In this document: positions 52,804 through 61,963 of the stretch, piece by piece
Position numbering within the stretch: the first letter of the stretch is position 1
Layout: every line of letters begins with the position of its first letter
From: Njordibacter sp937773555
GTDB lineage: Bacteria > Pseudomonadota > Gammaproteobacteria > Pseudomonadales > Balneatricaceae
Direction: 5' to 3'
Length of the DNA stretch: 64,000 nucleotides
Assembly (NCBI RefSeq): GCF_047730085.1
Contig: NZ_CP159830.1
Coordinates: forward strand, 992,001-1,056,000
The notes under the pieces: model-generated
Told to the model about the DNA's origin: nothing
The model's input: the letters and a program-made list of their open reading frames with translations, nothing else
Database searches by the model: none
Position numbers and translations under genes: made by a program

Positions 52804-54085
52804 GCGTTTAATGCGTGGCCCATTGTTACATTGCTTAGGGGAACCAGATAAGGATGCCAACGCCGTTGATTATCAGTTGGATGCCTTACTTTGGATTAAA
52901 CATGGCCTAGTGCACAAAATGGGAGACTATGACTCTATGGTTAAAGAGTTAACCCCTAAACAAGTGTCTAGGGTAGAAGATTGCAGTCAATACCTCATGG
53001 TGCCGGGGTTTGTAGACTGCCATATTCATTATCCACAAACAGAAATGATTGCTGCCTACGGTACACAATTATTGGAGTGGTTAAACACCTATACATTTCC
53101 TGTTGAGTCTAGCTTTAAAGACCCAGTAAAAGCTGCAGCAGTGTCTAAAGTGTTTATTGAACAATTACTGACCAATGGCACCACTACAGCCTTGGTATTT
53201 TGCTCAGTGCACCCAGAGTCTGTAGACGCATTGTTTACCGAAGCACAAAAACACAATATGCGCATTATTGCGGGCAAAGTGATGATGGATCGCAATGCGC
53301 CAGACAAGGTGCTAGATACTGCGCAAACAAGTTATGAACAAAGTAAGCAACTTATCCAGCGCTGGCATGGTGTTGATCGTCTTCAGTATGCTGTTACACC
53401 AAGGTTTGCACCCACATCAACGGATGAGCAGTTAGCCGCAGCAGGGCGTTTGTTGGCAGAACATGATGGCGTGTATCTGCACACCCACCTTGCAGAAAAT
53501 GCTGATGAAATTGAATGGGTAAAAAGACTCTTTCCCAAGGCAAAAAACTACTTAGATGTATACGACCAAGCTAGCTTATTAGGCAAACGCAGTGTGTTTG
53601 CTCACAGCCTTCACTTATGTGATAGCGAATGTGAGCGTTTAGCGCAAACTGATTCTGCAATTGCCCATTGTCCAACTTCTAATATGTTTATTGGGTCTGG
53701 TTTATTTCCAATGCAGAAGATGCAGCAACATGGTATTAAAATAGGTATGGGCACAGACGTAGGTGGAGGCACCAGCTTTAATATGCTTCAAACCTTAGCA
53801 GATGGGTATAAGATGCAGCAACTCAATGGCCACAACCTTAGCCCAGAGCAAAGCTTTTACCTTGCCACCTTAGGTGGCGCAAGAGCCTTAGATATAGACG
53901 ACAAAATAGGTAATTTTGTAGTAGGCAAAGAGGCAGATTTTTTACTGTTAGATCCTAATGCAACAGACCTGTTGAGGTTTCGCACCAGTCATTGTGAAGG
54001 TTGGCGTGATTTATTGTTTGTATTACAAACTTTGGGTGACGATCGAGTGATTGCTCAAACTAATGTGATGGGGGTTTCTAATTAA
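52796..54085 (+). CDS. guaD: Guanine deaminase
   Basis: A 429-residue zinc amidohydrolase converting guanine to xanthine, the substrate of the xdh products. Motifs are VPGFVDCHIHYPQTEM (metal His pair), NGTTTALVFCSVHPES, LHTHLAENADEI, FAHSLHLCDSE, IAHCPTSNMFIGSG and MGTDVGGGTSFNML (metal Asp). It overlaps xdhC by eight bases. Length matches E. coli GuaD (439). The four genes make a short route from guanine to urate. No uricase or allantoinase is in the window. Confidence 0.95.
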   Translation: MSERLMRGPLLHCLGEPDKDANAVDYQLDALLWIKHGLVHKMGDYDSMVKELTPKQVSRVEDCSQYLMVPGFVDCHIHYPQTEMIAAYGTQLLEWLNTYTFPVESSFKDPVKAAAVSKVFIEQLLTNGTTTALVFCSVHPESVDALFTEAQKHNMRIIAGKVMMDRNAPDKVLDTAQTSYEQSKQLIQRWHGVDRLQYAVTPRFAPTSTDEQLAAAGRLLAEHDGVYLHTHLAENADEIEWVKRLFPKAKNYLDVYDQASLLGKRSVFAHSLHLCDSECERLAQTDSAIAHCPTSNMFIGSGLFPMQKMQQHGIKIGMGTDVGGGTSFNMLQTLADGYKMQQLNGHNLSPEQSFYLATLGGARALDIDDKIGNFVVGKEADFLLLDPNATDLLRFRTSHCEGWRDLLFVLQTLGDDRVIAQTNVMGVSN

Positions 54086-54277
54086 CAAACTTCCAGGGCC
54101 TTATGAGTGATTCATGTCTACCCTAGTACTTATTTTCTTTGCTAATGTAACGCGTCTGCTCTAAGCCCTTTAAACCCCTATAAAAACACTCAGTTGCTTT
54201 ACAAATGACGGCTAAGTCTGGACACTGGCAGTTAATATATATATTTTCAACTGCTTTTTTATATAGGAATCAATTAC

Positions 54278-55285
54278 ATGCCAGGTCTTACACGTTTACT
54301 TGCCAAACGCCCAGTATCAGGGGTTAGCCTTGGCTGCATGAGTTTGTCCCATGGTTATGGTGAAAAAAGCAGCAGTGAGTATAGCGAAAAATTCTTGAAT
54401 AAAGCGTTAGACCTTGGTTATACCATGCTGGATACCGCAGCAGTGTATGGGCATGGACATAATGAATCGATGCTTGGTAAGTTTATTAGTCAGCGGCGAA
54501 ACGAATTTTTTCTGGCGAGTAAGTGTGGTTTTGGCCAAAAGCCAGACAGCCAGCCAAGTATCAACGGCAGGCCTGAGTATATTCGTGCGACCTGTGAAGC
54601 CAGCCTAAAACGGTTACAAACTGAGCACATCGATCTCTATTATTTACATCGGCGTGACTTTAATGTGCCAATTGAGGATAGTATTGGCGCCTTGGCTGAC
54701 TTACAGCGTGAGGGAAAAATTGGCGCCGTAGGCGTTTCAGAAATAAGTGCTGCTGATTTACACAAAGCGCACGCAGAACACCCCATAAGTGCTATCCAAT
54801 CTGAATATTCCCTATGGACCCGCAATGCTGAAATCGAAGTACTCAAAGCAAGCCAAAATATTGGCGCAGCATACGTTGCCTTTAGTCCCTTAGGGAGGGG
54901 TTTTTTAACCAACAAATTACACGATACTTCGCAGATGGCAGAGCATGACTTGCGCCAAACTATGCCGCGTTTTAATGCCGATAATTACCCAGCTAACCTG
55001 TCGTTATTACCTGCGTATGTGAAATTAGCACAGCGCCAAGGCTGCACTCCTGCGCAGCTTGCCTTGGCCTGGGTATTAGCACAAGGTGCTAACATCATCG
55101 CTATTCCAGGCACTAAAGACTTGGCACACTTAGAAGAAAATATTGTGGCTAATAATCTGGAGTTAGATTCAGACATTATGTTAAAGCTTAATGATTTGAT
55201 TAACCAACACACAGTGCATGGTGCACGATACAGTGATAGAGCAGAAGCTACAGTTACCACAGAACGGTTTAACCCTAAAGACTAA
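54278..55285 (+). CDS. Aldo/keto reductase
   Basis: A 335-residue NADPH-dependent aldo/keto reductase barrel. The catalytic tetrad appears as Asp and Tyr in MLDTAAVYGHGHNE, Lys in FLASKCGF and His in DLYYLHRRD. NADP-binding text is SEYSLWTRNAEIEV and AIPGTKDLAHLEENI. It is a stand-alone gene 192 bp after guaD on the same strand. A link with purine breakdown is not evident. Substrate unknown; relatives act on pyridoxal, sugars or small aldehydes. Confidence 0.92.
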   Translation: MPGLTRLLAKRPVSGVSLGCMSLSHGYGEKSSSEYSEKFLNKALDLGYTMLDTAAVYGHGHNESMLGKFISQRRNEFFLASKCGFGQKPDSQPSINGRPEYIRATCEASLKRLQTEHIDLYYLHRRDFNVPIEDSIGALADLQREGKIGAVGVSEISAADLHKAHAEHPISAIQSEYSLWTRNAEIEVLKASQNIGAAYVAFSPLGRGFLTNKLHDTSQMAEHDLRQTMPRFNADNYPANLSLLPAYVKLAQRQGCTPAQLALAWVLAQGANIIAIPGTKDLAHLEENIVANNLELDSDIMLKLNDLINQHTVHGARYSDRAEATVTTERFNPKD

Positions 55286-55429
55286 TGCAGTTGCATACAC
55301 AAGCTGCCTAAGGGTAGGTGGTAGGTTTAGGTGGCGGTCTATGAGTTGGTGAGCAACATGTTGGGTAATGGGTGTAGCTATCAAAATATTTATAGATTAG
55401 GGTAAAACGGTGTTTTATATATTAACTTT

Positions 55430-55630
55430 TCACACCCAGATCTTTGTTACAAAATACCCCTGTTTGGTGAGTTTATCTAAAGCTTCTTTGGCGTCATAGG
55501 GCTGGACCTTTGGGTGATATCTATCTATCGATAAACCATGAGGTTCGGCCACTACTTTTAGATCAGATGCGCAACAAAATTGTTTAAAAGCCAAAGCAGG
55601 TATAGGATTATTTATTAGGTTAGGCAGCAA
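55430..55630 (-). CDS. Small hypothetical protein
   Basis: A 66-residue reading on the minus strand in a 580-bp gap. The second half (LKVVAEPHGLSIDRYHPKVQPYDAKEALDKLTKQGYFVTKIWV) looks like a folded alpha/beta piece, while the first half is less convincing. I recognise no family. It could be a short protein or the tail of a lost gene. No good ribosome-binding site is evident. Confidence 0.35.
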   Translation of the reverse strand: MLPNLINNPIPALAFKQFCCASDLKVVAEPHGLSIDRYHPKVQPYDAKEALDKLTKQGYFVTKIWV

Positions 55631-55680
55631 ACATTAGTGCTCTTAAATAACGACTTTAAAACCTTAACTGCCTATGTTTT

Positions 55681-55725
55681 TGTAAATAAATTTACACAGT
55701 TTAAATTAGTGTAAATATAATTACG
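55681..55725 (+). promoter_or_regulatory. Palindromic operator pair upstream of the GS-family gene
   Basis: TGTAAATAAATTTACA (55681-55696) is a perfect 7+2+7 inverted repeat. A second, degenerate copy (TGTAAAT-AT-AATTACG, 55710-55725) follows with a 29-bp centre-to-centre distance, close to three helical turns. The two lie just upstream of a strong promoter-like pair. It looks like a paired repressor or activator site; the regulator is not identified. Confidence 0.55.
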
Positions 55726-55733
55726 ATAATATA

Positions 55734-55763
55734 TTGACAGAAGAAGATTGTAAGAATAATAAT
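55734..55763 (+). promoter_or_regulatory. Sigma-70-like promoter of the GS-family gene
   Basis: A consensus -35 TTGACA (55734-55739) is followed by AATAAT-type -10 text (55758-55763) at an 18-bp spacing. It is about 100 bases upstream of the ligase start and directly downstream of the operator pair. Confidence 0.6.
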
Positions 55764-55865
55764 GAGGCAGTATGACTTCGCAAACAATTACTTGCGTGGT
55801 CCTGCCGCGCACACCAATGAACATAATGAGCGAATTTAAATACAATAAAATAGCAAGGATGTTAC

Positions 55866-57236
55866 ATGAAAGCCAGAGACGTAAAGACTAACGAAGACGC
55901 TATATTAATTATTAATGAGCGCAATCTTACCCATGTCAAAGTAGGTATTTTCGACATTGATGGTGTTATGCGTGGGAAGTATATGAGTAAAGAAAAATTC
56001 ATTTCTTCTCTAAAAAGTGGGTTTGCCTTCTGTGACGTAGTTCTTGGCTGGGACTCTAAGGACCAACCCTATGATAATGTGTCTTTTACTGGGTGGCACA
56101 CAGGATACCCAGACGCGCCAGTAAGAATTATTCCGGAAAGCTGTAGAGATATTCCTTTTGAAGATAACATGTTACTTTTTATGGGAGAATTCACCCAAAA
56201 AGGTGCAGAAATTTGCCCTCGTAGTCTTCTAAAAAGAGTCATTAAACGAAGTGAAGAAATGGGGTTTGATGCTTTTGCTGCCTTAGAATATGAGTTTTTC
56301 ATGTTTGAAGAAACGCCTGAAAGTGTGCGTGAAAAGGGCTTTAAAAACCTGAAACCTTTAACGCCTGATTGGTTTGGTTATTCGGTACTACGCAACACGG
56401 TGCATGCAGATCTTTATAAGCAGATCTTGGATATGTCTGAGAAAATGGATTTTCCAATTGAGGGGCTACATACTGAAACTGGCCCCGGTGTGCTTGAAGC
56501 TGCAATTGCAGTGGATGGAGCGGAAAGTGCAGCAGATAAAGGTGCGTTGTTTAAGACCTTTATGAAAGTGCTAGCTCAGCGCAACGGCCTTATGGCAACT
56601 TTTATGGCAAAGTGGTCGACTGACTGCCCTGGCCAAAGTGGGCACATCCATGTATCACTGCGTCATAGAGATGGGTCAGGATCTGCTTTTTATGATCCCA
56701 ATAAACAACACTGTATGAGTAAAATACAACGCCATTTCTTAGCAGGCCAGCAGCGGTTAATGCCAGAATTTTTGTGTATGATCGCACCAACTATTAATAG
56801 CTATACGCGACTTATTCCAGGATTTTGGGCGCCTACTGATGCCACCTGGGGAGTGGAAAATCGTACTACTGCATTGCGAGTTATTCCTGGTAGTGAAAAA
56901 TCCCAACGAGTTGAGTACCGTTTAGGGTCGGCTGACGGTAATCCATACCTAACCCTATCAGCAGCCCTAGCATCTGGGTTATACGGGATCATGAATGAAT
57001 GGGAGCCCGAGGCACAGGTCAAGGGGAATTCATATGATCAGGAACATCCAGCTTACCTTAAGCTTGCCACCACATTATGGGACGCTGCTCAGCGTCTTAA
57101 GGCATCAAAAGCAGCTCGTGAATTATTTGGTGATGCGTTTGTGGATCACTTCGCGGCGTCGCGTGAGTGGGAAGAACGAGAGTATCGAAAGCATGTTTCA
57201 GATTGGGAGATGGATCGTTACTTTGAAATAATCTAA
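55866..57236 (+). CDS. Glutamine synthetase family ligase (gamma-glutamylpolyamine type)
   Basis: A 456-residue member of the GS family, with beta-Grasp N-terminal part (VKVGIFDIDGVMRGKYMSKEKF) and catalytic domain: the metal/ATP site AALEYEFFMFEE, TETGPGVLEAAI, GHIHVSL and RTTALRVIPG, YRLGSADGNPYL. It is closer to PuuA-like gamma-glutamylamine ligases than to housekeeping GlnA, lacking the Tyr adenylylation loop. It would join glutamate to an amine such as putrescine or ethanolamine. The start follows AAGGAT. It stands alone downstream of a palindromic operator. Confidence 0.9.
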   Translation: MKARDVKTNEDAILIINERNLTHVKVGIFDIDGVMRGKYMSKEKFISSLKSGFAFCDVVLGWDSKDQPYDNVSFTGWHTGYPDAPVRIIPESCRDIPFEDNMLLFMGEFTQKGAEICPRSLLKRVIKRSEEMGFDAFAALEYEFFMFEETPESVREKGFKNLKPLTPDWFGYSVLRNTVHADLYKQILDMSEKMDFPIEGLHTETGPGVLEAAIAVDGAESAADKGALFKTFMKVLAQRNGLMATFMAKWSTDCPGQSGHIHVSLRHRDGSGSAFYDPNKQHCMSKIQRHFLAGQQRLMPEFLCMIAPTINSYTRLIPGFWAPTDATWGVENRTTALRVIPGSEKSQRVEYRLGSADGNPYLTLSAALASGLYGIMNEWEPEAQVKGNSYDQEHPAYLKLATTLWDAAQRLKASKAARELFGDAFVDHFAASREWEEREYRKHVSDWEMDRYFEII

Positions 57237-57376
57237 TAGCCACGATTTGAATTTTTTCAGGCTATTGTTAGTGTTCATGCTGTTGCTGCCCAATGCCCCC
57301 TAAAAAGGGTTTGGATGGCAACAATAACTGAGCTTATGGCCAGTTTCAGTAATGGGTGCCAGCACTAAAATCGAGT

Positions 57377-58999
57377 CTAGCGACTCGCATCAGCAATGAT
57401 CATGGCTGATGCTTTTTCGCCAATCATGATGCATGTTGCGTTGGTGTTGCCACTAATGATTTTAGGCATGATAGATGCATCTGCTACACGTAAACCTTTA
57501 ATGCCATGAACACGTAATGTGGCATCTACCACGGATAGCTCACCTTGACCCATGGAACAGGTGCCCACTGGGTGGTATTCAGTTTCTGCAGTTGCCTTTA
57601 TAAAATCACCAATTTGGGCGTCGGTGAGCACTTTATTTCCGGGTGAATATTCATGGCTAATAAGGTCTGAAAAAGGCCCACTGGCGAGTACTTCTCGGCA
57701 GATATAAATACATTCACGCATACGGTCAATATTGCCTTGAGTTTGCAAAAAGCGCTGATCAATAATCGGTGAATGTTTAGGATTAGCGCTAGCCAAGGTT
57801 ATTTCGCCTACGTCTGTAGGCCGTAAATTACATGCATGAATAGTCACTCCGTGGGCTTTTATTTCAGGTACGGGTTCGGGAAATATCATTAAGGGTATGA
57901 CGTGAAGTTGGATGTCGGGCCGTTTGGGGCTAAAGCTAGAGCTAGTAAAGGCACCACATTCGACGCCGTTGGAGGACCCTGGCCCAGATTTGTTCCAAAA
58001 ATATCGTATGCCTGTCGTTAAAGCACCCATACCTTTGTCTACGCCATAAAGGCTATTAGCTTCTTTGGTGTGGGCTAATACAGAAATGTTAAGGTGGTCT
58101 TGTAGGTTTTTGCCAACTCCAGGCAAGTCTAGGTGCATTTTTACATTATGCCTAGATAGCTCATCCGCAGGGCCTATACCCGATAACATGAGTAATTGAG
58201 GTGAGCCAACTGTACCAGCACTCAGAATCACCTCTTGACTAGCAAATGCATGGCTTACTCTGTTGTCTACTTGATAGCTTACTCCCAGGGCTATGCCGTC
58301 TTTGATGATAATTCGCCTAACGTGGGCTTTTGTGATCACTGTTAGATTAGGACGATCTGCAATAGGATGCAAATAAGCCACCGCTGCACTACATCGCCTG
58401 CTCTCTTTTTGGGCAACTTGGTAGCGTCCTGCACCGGCTTGTTGCTTGCCATTAAAGTCTTGGTTATGAAGCATGCCTGTAGCGACTGCAGATTCAACAA
58501 ATTGGTCACTTAAAGGATGAGTGCTAGAGCGGTCACTTATGGTTAATGGGCCGTGGCTGCCATGATAACCTGAGTCAAGATTAGCCCCCAAGTTTGTTTC
58601 AGACTGGCGAAAAAACGGTAATACATCGTCATAGCCCCAACCAGCATTCCCCAAGCTGCGCCATTCGTCATAATCTTCACGTTGGCCACGTATATGAACC
58701 ATGCCATTGATTGCGCTGGAGCCACCTAAGGTTTTTCCTCTGGGTATAGTGATTTGGCGCTCATTCATAGCTTCTTGTGGTGCAGACCTGTAACACCAAT
58801 TGAGCTTTTTGTGCTTAAGTAATAGTGCAACGCCAGAAGGCATATGGATCAATGGGTGGTGGTCACGTGGGCCAGCTTCCAGCAACAGCACTTCGCAATT
58901 TAGGTTTGCGCTAAGCCGGTTAGCTAATACACAGCCAGAAGATCCTGCGCCGATAATGATGTAGTCAAAATGATGATCTGCAGGGGTGGGGCTTGTCAT
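57377..58999 (-). CDS. GMC-family FAD oxidoreductase (choline dehydrogenase-like)
   Basis: A 540-residue glucose-methanol-choline oxidoreductase. N-terminal FAD motif YIIIGAGSSGCVLANRLSA, GMC signature 1 GKTLGGSSAINGMVHIRG, signature 2 GTVGSPQLLMLSGIGP, and the active His in EYHPVGTCSMG with the second in SGNTNATCIMIGEKA. It would oxidise an alcohol to an aldehyde. The start overlaps the stop of the small upstream gene fragment (ATGA). It is probably not BetA, as betB and betI are absent; the alcohol is unknown. Confidence 0.93.
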   Translation of the reverse strand: MTSPTPADHHFDYIIIGAGSSGCVLANRLSANLNCEVLLLEAGPRDHHPLIHMPSGVALLLKHKKLNWCYRSAPQEAMNERQITIPRGKTLGGSSAINGMVHIRGQREDYDEWRSLGNAGWGYDDVLPFFRQSETNLGANLDSGYHGSHGPLTISDRSSTHPLSDQFVESAVATGMLHNQDFNGKQQAGAGRYQVAQKESRRCSAAVAYLHPIADRPNLTVITKAHVRRIIIKDGIALGVSYQVDNRVSHAFASQEVILSAGTVGSPQLLMLSGIGPADELSRHNVKMHLDLPGVGKNLQDHLNISVLAHTKEANSLYGVDKGMGALTTGIRYFWNKSGPGSSNGVECGAFTSSSFSPKRPDIQLHVIPLMIFPEPVPEIKAHGVTIHACNLRPTDVGEITLASANPKHSPIIDQRFLQTQGNIDRMRECIYICREVLASGPFSDLISHEYSPGNKVLTDAQIGDFIKATAETEYHPVGTCSMGQGELSVVDATLRVHGIKGLRVADASIMPKIISGNTNATCIMIGEKASAMIIADASR

Positions 59000-59283
59000 A
59001 GGTTAACTCCAAACCGGTTTTGGTTACATCCACTCAGGTATAGCAATGCCCATACGTTACAAAATACTTGGTAGGAGGCTGTTTGAGCGATGACATGGTA
59101 TGGGGGTGGAAGCCCTGCGTGGATACTGCCATAGCAGGGGCTGGACATGGAGGGCAGTATAGATTGGCCTTTCCACAAGTTAGCTTCTCCTAAATCGCCC
59201 CATCCCTCGAGGTGGCCCATTAACTTTCGTGCATAGGAATAACCTAGACCGCCTAAAATCAGTAAAATAACTTTATTTTTCAT
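58996..59283 (-). pseudogene. Decayed N-terminal fragment of an alkaline-phosphatase-family protein
   Basis: A 95-residue reading from the ATG at 59283. Its first 60 residues align by eye with the start of type I phosphodiesterase/alkaline-phosphatase-family proteins: KVILLILGGLGYSYARKLMG, then SILPSMSSPCYGSIHAGLPP. Key residues have changed, with the metal Asp of LILDGLG now Gly and the SRPCYE text now SSPCYG. After GLPPPYHV the reading becomes unrelated and stops. The stop overlaps the GMC start (ATGA), so translation could still help GMC expression. Confidence 0.55.
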
Positions 59284-59477
59284 GACTATATAGTTCAAAT
59301 TATGAGTTTTTTTAGGTTCTTGTGTTATTGTATAGTGTAGTTTGCAGTGTGGCACCCTAGCCGCGACTAATGCAACCCCGCCAAGGACAATATTCTAGTT
59401 ATTAAGAGGCGCATATCGACCCTGTATCAGACACCAGTATTACCCAACTGCTCATTGGTTTAGCAGGTGGGGTAGCC

Positions 59478-61130
59478 TTGCTTATTTGGGGCTTAAAACG
59501 CGTGCAGCAGGGAATGAAACGTGCTTTTGGTGGTCGGCTTGCATACTTTATTAGGGATCGCTTTGCTGGTGTTTGGTCTGCGTTAGGCTTGGGAGTTGTG
59601 CTTACGCTTATTCTCCAAAGTAGTACGGCGTCTGCCTTGCTCGCGGCATCCTTGGGCGTTCAAGGTGAAGCTGGATTAGCACTCTTACTAGGGGCTGATG
59701 TGGGGACCACCCTGGTTGCCCTTGTTCTTTCCTTCGACCTTAGTGCACTTAGCCCATTGTTAGTGGCTATCGGTGTGTTTATGGAATTACGTGCTAAAGA
59801 TAAACGCCAACATGGTGTTGGTGAGGCCCTCATGGGTCTAGGTTTAATGCTTTTGGCGTTAGGTTTGTTGCGACAACAGGCTGTGCCGCTGCAAGGTTCT
59901 GAACTCTTTAGCGAGATGCTACAGAGCTTAATTGCGGAACCTTGGCTAGCTATTTTGTTTGCTGCTTTACTCACCTTTTTATTGCACTCTAGCTTAGTAA
60001 TGGTGCTGCTGTTAGCGGGGCTAGTGGGTGCAGATGTGATTGGTGTTCAATCGGGTTTGCTGCTCATCCTAGGGGTCAATATCGGTAGCGCTGGTATCCC
60101 AGTGTACTTGTCCCGTAAGTCGACGAACGCTAAGCGCGTGGCTCCACTAGGCAACCTACTTTTGCGTTCAATAGGCGCTATGGCGTTTTCACCCTGGGTA
60201 GCTGAGATTCATACTGGGCTTAATTACGTGAGTATGGACCCAGCATGGCAGGTGGTATTGATGCATTGCTTATTCAATGTCACGGTAGCCGCCTTTGGTA
60301 TGCTAATTGTGAGTAAATTGGCAGGTTGGATCGATACGCGCTTGCCACGAGAAACTTTAGCACCTTTGCCAAGCCCTAAATACCTTAAAAATGTGCAAGA
60401 TACTGCGCCCTCAGCAGCCCTGGCTAACGTAGTACGAGATACCCTTACAATGGGTGAGCTATTAGAGGATATGTTGCGTGAAGTGCACTTAGGCATGACT
60501 GAGCGTTATGATGCTCTCGAGAAAAAAATCCACCAAAGTGATGATATTATTGATGATTTTCACCAGCAAATTAATGCCTACCTGTTGGAATTAGGTGGCC
60601 AAGATTTAACTGAAGATGAACGTCATCGCTGCAAAGATTTACTATTATTTATAACTAATATAGAGCATGCTGGCGATACTTTAGAACGCAGTATGACCCT
60701 ATTGCTAAAGAAGAAAAATAATTTACATATTGATTTTACTGAATACGAAAACGAGGCACTAGATTCGAGTATGAAGGCCATCTTTAAGGTGATGCCTATG
60801 TCATTTCAAGTAATGATGAGCGAAGACGTAAGCAGTGCTAGAGGTCTTATTCAAGCCAAGCACGAATTTAATACCAACCATCAGAAGTATTTAGATGGCC
60901 AGCAGCAGCGCACTATGCAAGCGGATAAAGCGAGCCCTGTAGCCCATGCTTTGTTTACTGATTTAATGAGAGACATTAAGCGTCTACATTCTCATTTTAC
61001 TGCCATCGCATACCCGGTGCTCAACCGTGAAGGTGAACTAAGAACCAGTAGGTGGCGAGGTTTTAGTGAACCTAAGCTTGTGGTTAAGGATGAGGCAGCA
61101 GGCAGTGATGCAGAGGTTAAGCCTTTGTGA
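59478..61130 (+). CDS. Na/Pi cotransporter family protein with PhoU-like domain
   Basis: A protein of 550 residues from TTG, in the NptA/YjbB family: two Na_Pi_cotrans repeats with LQSSTASALLAASLG and LLHSSLVMVLLLAG (the QSS/HSS motifs), followed by a PhoU-like helical domain (about residues 310-520). The TTG is preceded by AGGTGGGG but cuts the first helix. Upstream in-frame text (SITQLLIGLAGGVA) continues the family to a stop at 59403, with no ATG, GTG or TTG. It probably exports or imports phosphate, which suits a window rich in phosphonate use. HAD phosphatase follows with GTGA overlap. Confidence 0.85.
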   Translation: MLIWGLKRVQQGMKRAFGGRLAYFIRDRFAGVWSALGLGVVLTLILQSSTASALLAASLGVQGEAGLALLLGADVGTTLVALVLSFDLSALSPLLVAIGVFMELRAKDKRQHGVGEALMGLGLMLLALGLLRQQAVPLQGSELFSEMLQSLIAEPWLAILFAALLTFLLHSSLVMVLLLAGLVGADVIGVQSGLLLILGVNIGSAGIPVYLSRKSTNAKRVAPLGNLLLRSIGAMAFSPWVAEIHTGLNYVSMDPAWQVVLMHCLFNVTVAAFGMLIVSKLAGWIDTRLPRETLAPLPSPKYLKNVQDTAPSAALANVVRDTLTMGELLEDMLREVHLGMTERYDALEKKIHQSDDIIDDFHQQINAYLLELGGQDLTEDERHRCKDLLLFITNIEHAGDTLERSMTLLLKKKNNLHIDFTEYENEALDSSMKAIFKVMPMSFQVMMSEDVSSARGLIQAKHEFNTNHQKYLDGQQQRTMQADKASPVAHALFTDLMRDIKRLHSHFTAIAYPVLNREGELRTSRWRGFSEPKLVVKDEAAGSDAEVKPL

Positions 61131-61852
61131 GCATCGTAAAACGGTCCTTCAATGCTAACAAGATCAAAGGTATCGTATTTGATAAAGATGGTACTCTATT
61201 AGACTTTCACGCTACCTGGGTGCCGCGTGCTCTAGCTGCAGTGCTGGCTGTGGCCGATGGAGACCAAGGTCTGGCCTCAGCTATGCTGCAAGCTACAGGC
61301 TATGACAATGAAGAGAATCGGGTGTTAGGCGGTTCTATTTTAGCAGCAGGCAACAACCGTGATATTAGTTTGGTATGGGCACCACTGGCTCATAAGTCGG
61401 TTGATCAAGTAGAAATAGTATTGAATGACATGTTTTCAGCGTCTGATTACGGTGACAGTGTAGCGGTTAAAGACCTTAATTCTAGCTTAAAAAAATTAGC
61501 TGATTTAGGGTTGATTCTTGGTATAGCGACGATGGACAGTGAAGCGGGAATAAAAGCGACTCTTGGTCACTTTGACTGCTTGCACTTATTTGACTATGCC
61601 GTGGGTTATGATTCTGGTTTTGGCAGTAAGCCCGGCCCAGCTATGGTTTTAGGATTTTGCCAACAGACGGGGTTAAGGCCTGAGCAAGTTATGGTAGTAG
61701 GTGACAATACCCATGATATACACATGGGCCAAAGCGCTGCAGCGGGTTATAACGTGGGAGTGCTTACAGGCACTAGCACTAGGGATGAATTAGAACCTGA
61801 AGCTGATCTAGTGGTGGATTCTATTGCAGATCTTGCTACTCTCTGGTCATAA
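61127..61852 (+). CDS. HAD-family phosphatase
   Basis: A 241-residue haloacid-dehalogenase-like hydrolase, Gph-type. Motif I is GIVFDKDGTLLDFHATW, the small cap domain spans about residues 25-95, motif II is IATMDSE (Thr), motif III Lys is GSKPGPAM, and motif IV is VVGDNTHDIHMG. It dephosphorylates a small phosphate ester such as phosphoglycolate. It starts with GTG overlapping the transporter stop (GTGA), which implies co-expression with a phosphate transporter. Confidence 0.9.
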   Translation: MSIVKRSFNANKIKGIVFDKDGTLLDFHATWVPRALAAVLAVADGDQGLASAMLQATGYDNEENRVLGGSILAAGNNRDISLVWAPLAHKSVDQVEIVLNDMFSASDYGDSVAVKDLNSSLKKLADLGLILGIATMDSEAGIKATLGHFDCLHLFDYAVGYDSGFGSKPGPAMVLGFCQQTGLRPEQVMVVGDNTHDIHMGQSAAAGYNVGVLTGTSTRDELEPEADLVVDSIADLATLWS

Positions 61853-61963
61853 GCCATTATCGTCTCGTTTTGTTATCTTTCTACGCAGTCTAGTCTGGCC
61901 ATTGTGAGTCTTGGCCTGCTATTATCTCTTCGGTGATCTCATTCAATATACAAGGTAAATTCC

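Noticed and set aside
55681..55696. TyrR box
   Set aside because: TGTAAA and TTTACA arms are present but separated by four bases rather than the six of the TyrR consensus.
55762..55839. 25-codon open frame in the leader of the GS-family gene
   Set aside because: It would begin at the -10 element, has no ribosome-binding site and shows no family resemblance, so it is unlikely to be translated.
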